A stretch of DNA of 64,000 bases. It comes from Bacillota bacterium. Lineage in GTDB: Bacteria > Bacillota > Clostridia > Christensenellales > Aristaeellaceae. Where the stretch lies: NCBI GenBank assembly GCA_023413135.1, contig JAEZQK010000125.1, positions 1-64,000 of the forward strand, read 5' to 3'. This document shows positions 56,458-64,000 of this stretch, one piece after another (position 1 is the stretch's first letter; each line of letters begins with the position of its first letter). A program made the translations under genes and the position numbers. The notes below the pieces were generated by a model. The model did no database searches. It saw only the letters and a program-made list of their open reading frames with translations, and was not told where the DNA came from.

Positions 56458-56702
56458 CGCTTGAGGGTGGGAAAGAACTCCTTCATCCCTTTGCGGGCCG
56501 CATCCGCATCGGGATACACGCTGCCTACTACAAAAGGAACGCAGGTCTCAATCATTTCTTCCATAGTTTCTTCCTTGACGAAATGGCCGTCCACAAAGCA
56601 GTAGCAGCAGTAGTCCTTGTTCCGGCTTCCGTCTGCGTTCTTTCCGAATTGGGTTTCCTCCGTCATGGGCATGGCGCAGCTCTGGCAAATTGTTTGTTCC
56701 AT
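56442..56702 (-). CDS. Zinc-ribbon protein
   Basis: The 86-residue protein has ICQSCAMPMTEETQFGKNADGS followed by DYCCYCFVDGHF, a putative zinc ribbon with four cysteines, and a helical C-terminus. It is the first gene of the operon with the GyrI-like, HEAT-like and DUF3788 genes, and overlaps the GyrI-like gene by 16 bases. Function unknown. Confidence 0.82.
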   Translation of the reverse strand: MEQTICQSCAMPMTEETQFGKNADGSRNKDYCCYCFVDGHFVKEETMEEMIETCVPFVVGSVYPDADAARKGMKEFFPTLKRWQKA

Positions 56703-56771
56703 GGTACAATCCCTCCTTTATTTTGTCAGGCTCATTGTACCACCGGAAATCTGACAACTAGCTGTCATATT

Positions 56772-57668
56772 TTAATAATAGGAATCCATTTTTTTCAGCC
56801 GCTCCCTGAGGATATCCTGTATATGCTTTGGAGACAGCACTTTCAGGTATGGCCCGTAGGACAGCAAAAATCCGTATACCCATTCATCCTCAGGATAGGC
56901 CACGGAAACCAAAAAATGCCCATCCGTCTGCTTTTCGATTTGAGATTCCTCAAAATCATCATATACCCGAAAAGCCTGGGAACCGTCGATCCAGAGATTG
57001 AGAACAACAAAAGGCTTTGCAGGATTACTCTCATACGCCGGCGGCATCTCCGTTTGGGCAGGGGCGGTGAACTTGTCGCCGCTTAGATGCACATCCTTCA
57101 TGCGGGTAAGCTTGAACAGCCGCACCTCATACCGCAGGCGGCAGTAGGCCTTCAAATACCAGGCCCGGCTCTTGAACCAAAGCTGCGTAGGTTCCGCCTC
57201 CCGCCGGGTCTTTTCCCCGGAAGCGCCGTAATACGTAAAGCAAAGCACCTTTTTGTTCAGGATCGCGTCCTTCAAAAGCGCCAGTTCACTTTGCTTTGTT
57301 TGACTCCAGTCAGAAAAATCCACGGCCACCCAGTCGCCATCCCCCGCCCCAAAGAGGACGCGCCACTTGGCTAAGAGGCCTTCCCCCTTGGTGATGCCGA
57401 CGGCTTTCAGGCCCTGCAGCGCGGCCAGGATCTCCGTTTGTTCTTCCCTGTTCAGCAAAGATTTTTGGATCACAAAGCTTTCCACCAGGGCGATGCCACC
57501 GTTTTTCCCCTGGGAGGCATACACCGGGATGCCAGCCCCACTCAGCGCCTCCACATCCCGGTAGATGGTCCTCTGGGACACGCCAAAATGCCGGGCCAGC
57601 TCCGCCGCCGTGGCGGTCTTTTTGTCCAGCAAAAGAATCACAATTTCAAACAGCCTGCTTATCTGCAT
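56772..57668 (-). CDS. YafY-family WYL-domain regulator
   Basis: The 298-residue protein has an N-terminal winged helix (FEIVILLLDKKTATAAELARHFGVSQRTIYRDVEALSGAGIPVY region) and a WYL domain (AILNKKVLCFTYYGASGEKTRREAEPTQLWFKSRAWYLKAYC region) that senses a ligand, followed by a C-terminal extension. These proteins regulate transcription. It lies next to the zinc-ribbon operon and diverges from the membrane protein gene at 57791. Confidence 0.88.
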   Translation of the reverse strand: MQISRLFEIVILLLDKKTATAAELARHFGVSQRTIYRDVEALSGAGIPVYASQGKNGGIALVESFVIQKSLLNREEQTEILAALQGLKAVGITKGEGLLAKWRVLFGAGDGDWVAVDFSDWSQTKQSELALLKDAILNKKVLCFTYYGASGEKTRREAEPTQLWFKSRAWYLKAYCRLRYEVRLFKLTRMKDVHLSGDKFTAPAQTEMPPAYESNPAKPFVVLNLWIDGSQAFRVYDDFEESQIEKQTDGHFLVSVAYPEDEWVYGFLLSYGPYLKVLSPKHIQDILRERLKKMDSYY

Positions 57669-57790
57669 GATTTCACCCGGATTTAATTATAGCGCTTGCT
57701 AAATGGCAATGCAATGGCAGGAAACGCTTGACAGGTGGCTTCATCCGCTTTAAGATGGCAAAGGAGGATACAGGCCAAAGGAGATTGTGT

Positions 57791-58417
57791 ATGAAGAATC
57801 ATCAACTGGGACGCCTGGGGGCTTTTACGGCCGGCGCCGCCACCCTATTGTTTGCCTTGGCCATGCTGATCCCGGACAAAGCGGTTTCCGGTTCGCTTTC
57901 CTATGGTACCAGCATGTTCATTTCTTTCGGATATCTGTTAATGACCTGCGGCCTTGCAGCCATAGCCCAGCAGGAGCGGAAGGGATGCGCCCATGCCGCC
58001 GTCGCTTTCGCAGCAGCGTATGTTGCCGTGATTTGCCTTGTATACTACACCCAGCTGACAACAGTATGGCAGCAAGCCGCTTCAGCGGAATTGCTGGATG
58101 CGCTTACATACCGGCCTGGAAGCTGGATGTTCAATGTGGATATGCTGGGCTACGGGCTCTTAAGTCTTTCCACTATCTTTGCAGGGCTTGCCGTCACAGC
58201 CCAAACGAATGGAGAAGCATGGCTGCGCCGCCTGCTGATGATCCATGGTGTCTTTGCCGTTACCTGCCTGCTGTTCCCCGTATTGGGCGTTTTTAAGCCA
58301 GAGGCAGGAGCAACGGGCAGCGACCTGTTTGGCGTGATCGTGCTGGAGTTCTGGTGCGTGTATTTTCTGCCGGTGACGGTACTATTTGCCCGGTATATGA
58401 AGCGGCAGGGGCTTTAA
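57791..58417 (+). CDS. Multi-spanning membrane protein
   Basis: The 208-residue protein starts at ATG 57791 after AAAGGAG. It has about six hydrophobic helices (GAATLLFALAMLIP, FGYLLMTCGLAAIA, AYVAVICLVYYTQL, GYGLLSLSTIFAGLAV, LLMIHGVFAVTCLLFPVLG, CVYFLPVTVLFARYM). It resembles DUF998-type proteins in general shape. No function is known. Confidence 0.65.
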   Translation: MKNHQLGRLGAFTAGAATLLFALAMLIPDKAVSGSLSYGTSMFISFGYLLMTCGLAAIAQQERKGCAHAAVAFAAAYVAVICLVYYTQLTTVWQQAASAELLDALTYRPGSWMFNVDMLGYGLLSLSTIFAGLAVTAQTNGEAWLRRLLMIHGVFAVTCLLFPVLGVFKPEAGATGSDLFGVIVLEFWCVYFLPVTVLFARYMKRQGL

Positions 58418-58443
58418 ATCAATAAAAATATGGAGACGAATGT

Positions 58444-59298
58444 ATGAAAAAAACAGGGCGGGCAGACTGGATTTTACGGTTGGTCAAGGGCATGTTCATC
58501 GGCAGCGGGTTCATTTTACCCGGCGTAAGCGGCGGAGCGCTGGCGGCAGTATTCGGCATCTATGAGCGGATGATTTCTTTCCTGGCGAACCTGAAGAAGG
58601 ACTTCAAAAAGAACGTACTGTTCTTCCTGCCGGTGGCGCTGGGAATGGCGGCTGGCGTGTTTTTGCTTTCTTTCCCCATTGATTATCTGCTCAAGAGCGC
58701 AGAAACGTATGTGATGTGGTTCTTCATCGGCTGCATCCTGGGCACGCTGCCGGCACTGTTCAAGCAGGCCGCCAAAAAGGGCTGGAAGTATTGGCATATC
58801 GGGCTGGCGGTGGTCACCTGTGCCGCGGCCTACGCGCTTCTTCGGGCGCTGCAAAGCGCCGGGGCCGTTACGCTTTCCCAGGGCTTTTTCACCTGGATGC
58901 TGGCCGGTGCACTGATCGGCCTGGGCGTGGTTGTACCGGGCCTTAGCCCCTCCAACCTATTGATGTATTTGAACCTGGACCAGGGCGGACGGCTGTACGA
59001 GGGAATGACCAGCGGCATCAAGCACCTGGATTTCGGCGTCATCATTCCCCTGCTTTTGGGCGTTGCGATTTGCGTTCTGTTTTTTTCCAAACTCATGAAC
59101 TACATTTTCAGCCGGGCATACGCCACGCTGTACCATGCCATCCTGGGCTTTGTCATCGCCTCCACGCTGATCATCGTGCCGACGAACTTCAATTACATAA
59201 GTGTGGGCGGCTTGATCAGCCTTCTTACCTGCGGCGCGGGTGCAGCGCTGGCGCTCTTCATGTCCAGGCTGGAGGACAAATACAAGCCGGGGGACTAA
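58444..59298 (+). CDS. DUF368 membrane protein
   Basis: The 284-residue protein has the DUF368 pattern: an N-terminal GMFIGSGFILPGVSGGALAAVFGIYERMI and a repeated GLGVVVPGLSPSNLLMYLN in the second half. It has about eight to nine membrane segments. Members are linked to lipid carrier (undecaprenyl phosphate) flipping. It follows the preceding membrane gene by 26 bases and may be in the same transcript. Confidence 0.88.
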   Translation: MKKTGRADWILRLVKGMFIGSGFILPGVSGGALAAVFGIYERMISFLANLKKDFKKNVLFFLPVALGMAAGVFLLSFPIDYLLKSAETYVMWFFIGCILGTLPALFKQAAKKGWKYWHIGLAVVTCAAAYALLRALQSAGAVTLSQGFFTWMLAGALIGLGVVVPGLSPSNLLMYLNLDQGGRLYEGMTSGIKHLDFGVIIPLLLGVAICVLFFSKLMNYIFSRAYATLYHAILGFVIASTLIIVPTNFNYISVGGLISLLTCGAGAALALFMSRLEDKYKPGD

Positions 59299-59299
59299 A

Positions 59300-59404
59300 T
59301 CACTGCGCCGCCTTGATGCATACAGGCTCCGGCCCAAAGGGATAGTCTTCATAAGCCTGATTCTTGTTCAGGCAGTAGGCAGTCAAGATTTCCGGTTCAA
59401 TCAT
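59300..59404 (-). pseudogene. Truncated YjbR/MmcQ-like remnant
   Basis: A 34-codon minus-strand frame reads MIEPEILTAYCLNKNQAYEDYPFGPEPVCIK and then stops at once. The YCL...AYEDYPFGPEP segment is the N-terminal signature of YjbR/MmcQ DNA-binding proteins, which are normally ~110 residues. The rest is gone and the DUF368 gene begins at this point, so it is a 5' fragment. Confidence 0.65.
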
Positions 59405-59415
59405 GATTTTATATA

Positions 59416-59443
59416 GGCCCGGCCTTATGGCGCCGGGCTTTTT
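59416..59443 (+). terminator. Terminator after the DUF368 gene
   Basis: GCCCGG (59417-59422) pairs with CCGGGC (59433-59438) and is followed by TTTTT on the plus strand. Confidence 0.7.
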
Positions 59444-59543
59444 CAACCCTTTCGTGAGGATGAGTGTTGTAGTCTAGTACAAGTTCAATCTTTAAACGCA
59501 TCACTGCGTATAGACTGAGGAAGCGAATTCGATCAAGCAATCT

Positions 59544-59620
59544 GTCATCCCTCACTGCGTGAAGGATCTTGTTTTTTCGTGCTGCGCCAAGATCCTTCGT
59601 CGCGCGCTCCTCAGGATGAC
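59544..59620. repeat. Palindromic intergenic repeat
   Basis: GTCATCC...AAGGATCTTG (59544-59571) is mirrored by CAAGATCCTT...GGATGAC (59588-59620), giving outer and inner perfect arms. This is a common dispersed palindromic element type. No gene is present in 59,445-59,740. Confidence 0.75.
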
Positions 59621-59742
59621 TGCGTGTGGAGCGCACTTGCTTTCTATAGGCAGGTATGAATGGATGCACTATGATTTCGATTGGTATAAAACCGGCTTCT
59701 TTTTCAAGAGCCAATTATACCACGGCCCACTCCCTCTTTCCA

Positions 59743-59774
59743 TAAAAAGAAAACCGGCGGCCTTACGCCACCGG
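59743..59774 (-). terminator. Terminator of the cytochrome-b5-like gene
   Basis: The minus strand has CCGGTGGC-GTAAG-GCCGCCGG followed by TTTTCTTTTT. Confidence 0.75.
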
Positions 59775-59797
59775 CATGTGCACACATTGCAAATTGT

Positions 59798-60478
59798 TTA
59801 TTCCTTGATCTGCCCTACGACGGGCACCCTCTCCAAGGTACTCAACCCATGGGGAGACTTTTCCTTGATCTCCGTTGTCAGATCTTTCCCGGCCGTGTAA
59901 CCGTTGTGGGCACCGCTTATCCAAAGGGCACTATTGGTTACATCATAGATCAGGCCGTCCACGGCAATGTAGGCGGGCTTTCCGTTGGTGCCGTCAAAGG
60001 AAGACAACTGCTCCAGCGTAAGTACCAGCCCCGCATCCGCGCTGGCGGTACCAACCAGCTTGCCCACTTGAGGCACGTCCTTGAGAATATCCAACCCGTG
60101 GGGGGAAGCCTTGGTCAGCTCTGTCAGATCCATTCCCGCAAAGTAATTTACATGCTGCCCCTCTTTCCAGCCCGGATTATTGGTTACATCATAGACGATG
60201 CCCTCCACGGCAACATAAGCGGGCTGTCCGTCCTTGCCGTTAAACGCGGCCAGTTCCTCCATGGTAAATGTCTTCTCCGCACCAGCTGCCGGACTGGGCG
60301 CAGGACTAGCTTCAGCCGTGGCTGTCGCGGTAGGTTCCGGGCTGGCCGTAGGCGCCATCGTGGGCGTGGCGGTGATCTGCGGTGTGGCAGTGGCAGTAGG
60401 GGTAGGCGCGGCGCAGCCAACCAGCAGGGCCAGCGCCAAGACCATCATCATACCGAGAATCAGGGGTTTTTTTCTCAT
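59798..60478 (-). CDS. Lipoprotein with two cytochrome-b5-like domains
   Basis: The 226-residue protein starts at ATG 60478 after GGAG. It has a lipoprotein signal (LALALLVGC, with the lipidated Cys near residue 22). A Pro/Thr/Ala-rich stalk leads to two tandem domains: FTMEELAAFNGKDGQPAYVAVEG near residue 78 and LTLEQLSSFDGTNGKPAYIAVDG near residue 152. Each is a predicted cytochrome-b5-like heme/steroid-binding domain, with candidate heme histidines in WKEGQH and SPHG. It should sit on the outer face of the membrane. Electron transfer is possible but not shown. Confidence 0.82.
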   Translation of the reverse strand: MRKKPLILGMMMVLALALLVGCAAPTPTATATPQITATPTMAPTASPEPTATATAEASPAPSPAAGAEKTFTMEELAAFNGKDGQPAYVAVEGIVYDVTNNPGWKEGQHVNYFAGMDLTELTKASPHGLDILKDVPQVGKLVGTASADAGLVLTLEQLSSFDGTNGKPAYIAVDGLIYDVTNSALWISGAHNGYTAGKDLTTEIKEKSPHGLSTLERVPVVGQIKE

Positions 60479-60656
60479 AATAAGCTCCTTTCGTCCGTGG
60501 GTGAGAGAGAGCCGATGGCATGCATTTTCATCTCTTTGGCCGCAATGCCTGCCCAAATCTTTTGTACATTTCGGCTGGGACAGGTGTTCTTTTTCGCTGG
60601 AAATTTGCCCCGGCCCGTTCATCCTATAGAATGGACAAACAGAAGGAAAATGAAAC

Positions 60657-60682
60657 CTCCGCAATCAAAAGATTGCGGAGGC
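60657..60682 (-). terminator. Terminator of the xylanase gene
   Basis: CCTCCGCAATC-AAAA-GATTGCGGAGG is a perfect 11-bp hairpin. The minus-strand flank is T-rich (TTTCATTTTCC). Confidence 0.72.
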
Positions 60683-60705
60683 CAAATAAAGGAAATTGAA
60701 TTGCC

Positions 60706-63330
60706 TTATTTGAGTTCCAGCAGGCCGAATACCGTGGTATCGTTCCAGCCTGTGTCGCTGTCGTCGCTGAAGTTCAAAAGCGTGCGTCTTCCATCGGCGG
60801 CAGCGTTGTTATAGCGCACGTCAAACCCCAACACATCCCCCTGAGACACGGAAGCGGTAAAAGGAATGGCAATTTCCGCAACAAAGCCGTTTTCCGTAGC
60901 AAAGGCACGGGAAACGGGCATCACCGTGCCATGATCGATAGTTAGAAGGTTTTTGAAGTTCACCCTGTACTGGCCATCGTCCTCTTCATAAAAGCCGGTA
61001 CGGTTGTTCCCCTCATCCACAAATACTTCTATGGAATCCTGCATGTAGGTATTGGCATTGCTGTCGTCAAGGTGCGGGTCAGTGACATACACCAGCACAT
61101 ACAGCGTATCCGGCTGCCAAAGAGCCCGGAAGGAGGCTTTTACCTTTCCATCCTCGTCCGCATTTTGAGAACGCGTCGCCGTCATTGGAAAGCCGGGCGC
61201 AGTCTCCCACAGTGGATCAAGGGCTGATCCCGACATATCCGGCTCGCCAAAGGCAGCCTCGGCGTTTGGTTTATTTAGCGTACCTGATGGACGGCCATCA
61301 TCATCCTTCTGCTCATTAGAAGGCAGCTTACTTGGATCGGCCCAGGCCCAGAAGGCAGACTTGGGGGTCATATCCTTATCAAAGAGCAGCGGGAACCCTT
61401 CGCTTTTCCAGCTAAGATCGTCAGATGTGCCCCATACCGTGACGGCGTCGATATTCTCTTGAAAGCCCAGGAACACCTCCATCAGGCTTTGGTAGCGCTT
61501 GGCCTGGTTTAAAAGTGCCGCCGGCGTGTTCACAGGAATGGTGATATCCAGCTCGGAAACGCGGATCGAAAGACCCAGGCCGGCGAAATACGCCATAGCG
61601 TCACTGATCTGCCTGACAGAGGGTGTGTTCAGCTGGTAATGGCCCTGGAATCCAATGCCGTCTACCACGTAGGCAGCCATTAGCTCATCCATGACGGCCT
61701 TTATGCCGGTAAGCTTTGGTTCATAGGGAACGGAATAGTCGTTGTAGAAAAGCTTCGTGCCCTCCGGGGCGTACTTGCTGGCCAGGGCAAAAGCCTGCAA
61801 AATGTAATCCTCCCCTACCGTGTCCATCCAGTAGGTACCGTTTTTCTCATCCAGCGTCTTTTTCCCCCGTAGCTTCCCGCTTCCGTCCAATATCGCCTCG
61901 TTCACCACATCCCAAGAAAGTACAACGCCCTTGTAGTTTTCATCAAGATATTTCATGACCGCAGCAATATAGTTTTCCAGCCGGAGCAGCATCATATCCC
62001 GGCCGGCCAAAGTGCCATCCTCAGTATAGTCCTCCGTAAAGAAGCTTCTTGGCGTTTGGGAATGCCACACCAGCACATGGCCGTGCACGGCAATGCCATT
62101 CGCCTTGGCAAAATCCAGCAAAGGCTTTGCGGTGTCAAACTTCACCACGGGATGCGTGTTGTCACCCGCCAACGCCAAAGCCCGGCTCTTTTGCGCATCG
62201 AACACATTCTCAGGCTTCAATTCGTTTTCCGTGGTAAAGGAATTGAACTGGGAGGCAAGAAAATCCATGCGTTCGCTGCTAACCGATTGGGATTGGCCTA
62301 CGGCGCAGCCCATGAGAAAATTGTCTTTGTACTTTTCCTTCAGGGAAGGCAAATCGCTGCGGTATATTTGCCCTTTTTTCGTGACCGAAAAATCATCCAT
62401 AAAGAAGCTAAGCTCCGGCGCGTTTGCAGTTTCCACATACAGCACGGTATTTTCTACGCCGGGCCCCGCGGCAAAGCTAGCTGAAAGTTCCACCCACTCG
62501 CCTGTTAAGGCTGTTTTCCGGTTCAGGTTCACATAGCTGTCCTGGCCGCCCCTTGTGAAGACGGCAGAGAGAATGAACTCCACGCTTTTTCCGGAATCCT
62601 GCCGTACAAAGCATGAAACCTCATATGTTTTGCCCGCCGTAAAGGAAAAGCTCCGCCCCGGGCTGTTCCAGTTGTCGCTGCGGCCTGTTGTTTGAAGGCT
62701 CTGTGTACCGGAATGGGCTGCCTCCTTGGAAACCGCCGCCTCCGCCTTGCCGCTGCTGCGGGGGAACCAGCCGTCCAGGCCGCCGTCTTCAAAGCTTCCA
62801 AAATAATCCTTGAAATGATCCTCCGCCGGCGCTTCCGTCTTGAGGACGCTCACCTTGATGTCGTCCACGTAAAAGCTGACGCCGTTCATGTTCGAGCCAT
62901 ACGTCTGGAAACGTATGTTGCCAAGCTCCGTCACGGTGAACGTGCCGGTGATCTGCGTCCAGGTTTTGGGCTCCACGGTTGCCCGTGCAAGCTCCGCATA
63001 GCTGCCGCCGCCAAGGCCGGCCTTGATGATCCCCGCCTTCTCGCCTTCATGATAGGCGTAAAAGGAGAGTGTTACCGTATCGCCTTGCTTGATGCCAAGG
63101 CTTGCCATAGGATAATCGGCGGCGTCGTAGTCGTTTTGCCCCCGCGCCTGAACGCCCAGGCTGTACGCGCCGGAATAGGCGGTACTGCTTTGTACAAGCT
63201 GGCAGCTTCCGCTTTTCAAAAAACCTTCGATGCCGCCCTCAAAATCCAGAAAACCATCCGCTTGCGCCGCCGCGGCAAGCAAAAGAATCATCAGCAGAAC
63301 AAGAAAGCAAATACCAATCTTTGTTTTCAT
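60706..63330 (-). CDS. Secreted endo-1,4-beta-xylanase (GH10) with three binding modules
   Basis: The 874-residue protein has a signal peptide (ICFLVLLMILLLAAAAQA), two CBM4/9-type modules (about residues 26-157 and 172-312), a GH10 catalytic domain (about 330-690) and a C-terminal CBM9 (about 700-874). The GH10 acid/base is E478 in WDVVNEAI and the nucleophile is E593 in VSELDITI. FLMGCAVGQSQS, HGHVLVWHSQTP and YNDYS support the family. It cuts xylan outside the cell. It fits a fibre-degrading host. Confidence 0.93.
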   Translation of the reverse strand: MKTKIGICFLVLLMILLLAAAAQADGFLDFEGGIEGFLKSGSCQLVQSSTAYSGAYSLGVQARGQNDYDAADYPMASLGIKQGDTVTLSFYAYHEGEKAGIIKAGLGGGSYAELARATVEPKTWTQITGTFTVTELGNIRFQTYGSNMNGVSFYVDDIKVSVLKTEAPAEDHFKDYFGSFEDGGLDGWFPRSSGKAEAAVSKEAAHSGTQSLQTTGRSDNWNSPGRSFSFTAGKTYEVSCFVRQDSGKSVEFILSAVFTRGGQDSYVNLNRKTALTGEWVELSASFAAGPGVENTVLYVETANAPELSFFMDDFSVTKKGQIYRSDLPSLKEKYKDNFLMGCAVGQSQSVSSERMDFLASQFNSFTTENELKPENVFDAQKSRALALAGDNTHPVVKFDTAKPLLDFAKANGIAVHGHVLVWHSQTPRSFFTEDYTEDGTLAGRDMMLLRLENYIAAVMKYLDENYKGVVLSWDVVNEAILDGSGKLRGKKTLDEKNGTYWMDTVGEDYILQAFALASKYAPEGTKLFYNDYSVPYEPKLTGIKAVMDELMAAYVVDGIGFQGHYQLNTPSVRQISDAMAYFAGLGLSIRVSELDITIPVNTPAALLNQAKRYQSLMEVFLGFQENIDAVTVWGTSDDLSWKSEGFPLLFDKDMTPKSAFWAWADPSKLPSNEQKDDDGRPSGTLNKPNAEAAFGEPDMSGSALDPLWETAPGFPMTATRSQNADEDGKVKASFRALWQPDTLYVLVYVTDPHLDDSNANTYMQDSIEVFVDEGNNRTGFYEEDDGQYRVNFKNLLTIDHGTVMPVSRAFATENGFVAEIAIPFTASVSQGDVLGFDVRYNNAAADGRRTLLNFSDDSDTGWNDTTVFGLLELK

Positions 63331-63379
63331 TCTATCCTCTCCTTTTTGCCTGCCGCCCGCGGCGGAGAAGTGCAGCTGT

Positions 63380-64000
63380 TTATGCCCTTGCCTTGCGCGC
63401 GGCTCGAAGCACGCGCATCATCTCGCCAAGCTTGGGCGGCTTGCCATACATCAAAACACCGATCCTATAAATACGTGCCGCCAGCATGCCGATAAAGGCC
63501 GTTGCCCCGATCAGCAATATAACGGAAATGACGATCTCATACCAATCCGGGCTGGCCATGGCGATGCGCACAAACATGGCCATGGGCGACGTAAAGGGCA
63601 GGTAGGAGCAGAACCTTATGGCCGCGTTATCGATATTGCCGGAAGCCATAGACATGACCACCACCATGAAAGCGATGATGAACGCGAACATGACGGGAAG
63701 AATCATGGTGTTCACATCCTCTGTACGGGAAGCCAGGGAACCGATGGCCCCAAACAGGAAGGCATACAGGAAGTAACCCAGCACAAAGAACAGGAGCGCG
63801 AAGCCTACGATGTTCAATGGCATGTTGAATATGGACGCGATGATCTCATTCCCCGCCCAGGAAGATTGATTGATGTTGAAGAATAGGATGGCCGAACCGA
63901 AGATGGCGATCATCTGAATGAGCCCCGCCAGCCCTGACCCAATGATCTTCCCGAACAGCAGGCTGTTTGGCCGCGCCGAGGTTATGAGCAGCTCCATCGT
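63380..64000 (-). CDS. ABC-2 type transporter permease, C-terminal part
   Basis: The gene runs off the right edge, and only the last ~206 residues are present (TMELLITSARPNSLLFGKIIGSGLAGL at the edge). It has about five hydrophobic segments and the pattern of NatB/ABC-2 sodium-efflux or multidrug permeases. An ATPase gene should lie just to the right. The first Met seen is internal. Confidence 0.78.
   Translation of the reverse strand, partial: TMELLITSARPNSLLFGKIIGSGLAGLIQMIAIFGSAILFFNINQSSWAGNEIIASIFNMPLNIVGFALLFFVLGYFLYAFLFGAIGSLASRTEDVNTMILPVMFAFIIAFMVVVMSMASGNIDNAAIRFCSYLPFTSPMAMFVRIAMASPDWYEIVISVILLIGATAFIGMLAARIYRIGVLMYGKPPKLGEMMRVLRAARKARA

Overview
The window is two pieces of one bacterial chromosome. 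Positions 1 to about 44,983 are most of an integrated contractile-tailed (myovirus-type) temperate phage. Positions from the tRNA-Arg gene (44,984-45,060) to 64,000 are host DNA. The host looks like a spore-lineage member of the Bacillota, class Clostridia. The reasons are a SpoIID/LytB-like protein, the rplU-prp-rpmA ribosomal operon whose L27 carries a cleavable N-terminus, strong Shine-Dalgarno sites, and frequent GTG/TTG starts. A secreted multi-domain GH10 xylanase suggests a plant-fibre-degrading gut or digester anaerobe. The species cannot be told from this sequence alone.

Prophage layout. The attachment site is the 3' part of tRNA-Arg(ACG), next to the tyrosine integrase (43,496-44,941). 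Moving left from it come a rightward lysogeny block (repressor, four cargo genes, a small MuF-like protein, integrase) and then a divergent switch with four related operators (39,469-39,561). Leftward early genes follow: Cro-like and other DNA-binding proteins, an SbcC-like ATPase, RecT, a metallo-beta-lactamase-fold protein, a DnaD-like initiator and a DnaB helicase. Next are two DNA methyltransferases and an accessory block with two radical-SAM enzymes, ASCH and DUF488 proteins and one gene on the opposite strand. An ArpU-like late regulator and terminator (about 20.3 kb) end the early part. The late genes are a ParB-methyltransferase, terminase, portal, MuF, protease/scaffold, cement, DUF2184 capsid, connectors, DUF3383 sheath, DUF3277 tube, tail chaperone with a -1 frameshift, tape measure, Dit-like protein, baseplate plug, hub, spike and a tail protein cut by the window edge. 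Lysis genes, tail fibres and the other attachment site should lie left of position 1.

The most unusual phage locus is at 14.6-15.3 kb. The portal gene reads, in its -1 frame, into a C-terminal domain resembling small polymorphic-toxin domains. It is followed directly by a CPCC cysteine-rich protein, a family often found as an immunity partner, and then by a terminator. Other unusual points are an in-frame amber codon inside a neck/tail-completion gene, a nested scaffold start inside the capsid protease gene, intrinsic terminators between late genes, a pair of palindromes inside terS, and a possible structured leader RNA before the ParB-methyltransferase.

Host part. Right of the tRNA are an MFS exporter with an ArsR-like regulator, the SpoIID-like protein, an NDP-forming acyl-CoA synthetase, a DUF554 membrane protein and the L21-Prp-L27 operon with promoter and leader. 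About 1.5 kb of mostly non-coding, repeat-rich DNA surrounds one small gene. Then come a cluster of small regulatory or unknown genes (DUF3788, GyrI-like, zinc ribbon, WYL regulator), two membrane proteins, a truncated YjbR remnant, a tandem cytochrome-b5-like lipoprotein, the GH10 xylanase and the end of an ABC-2 permease.
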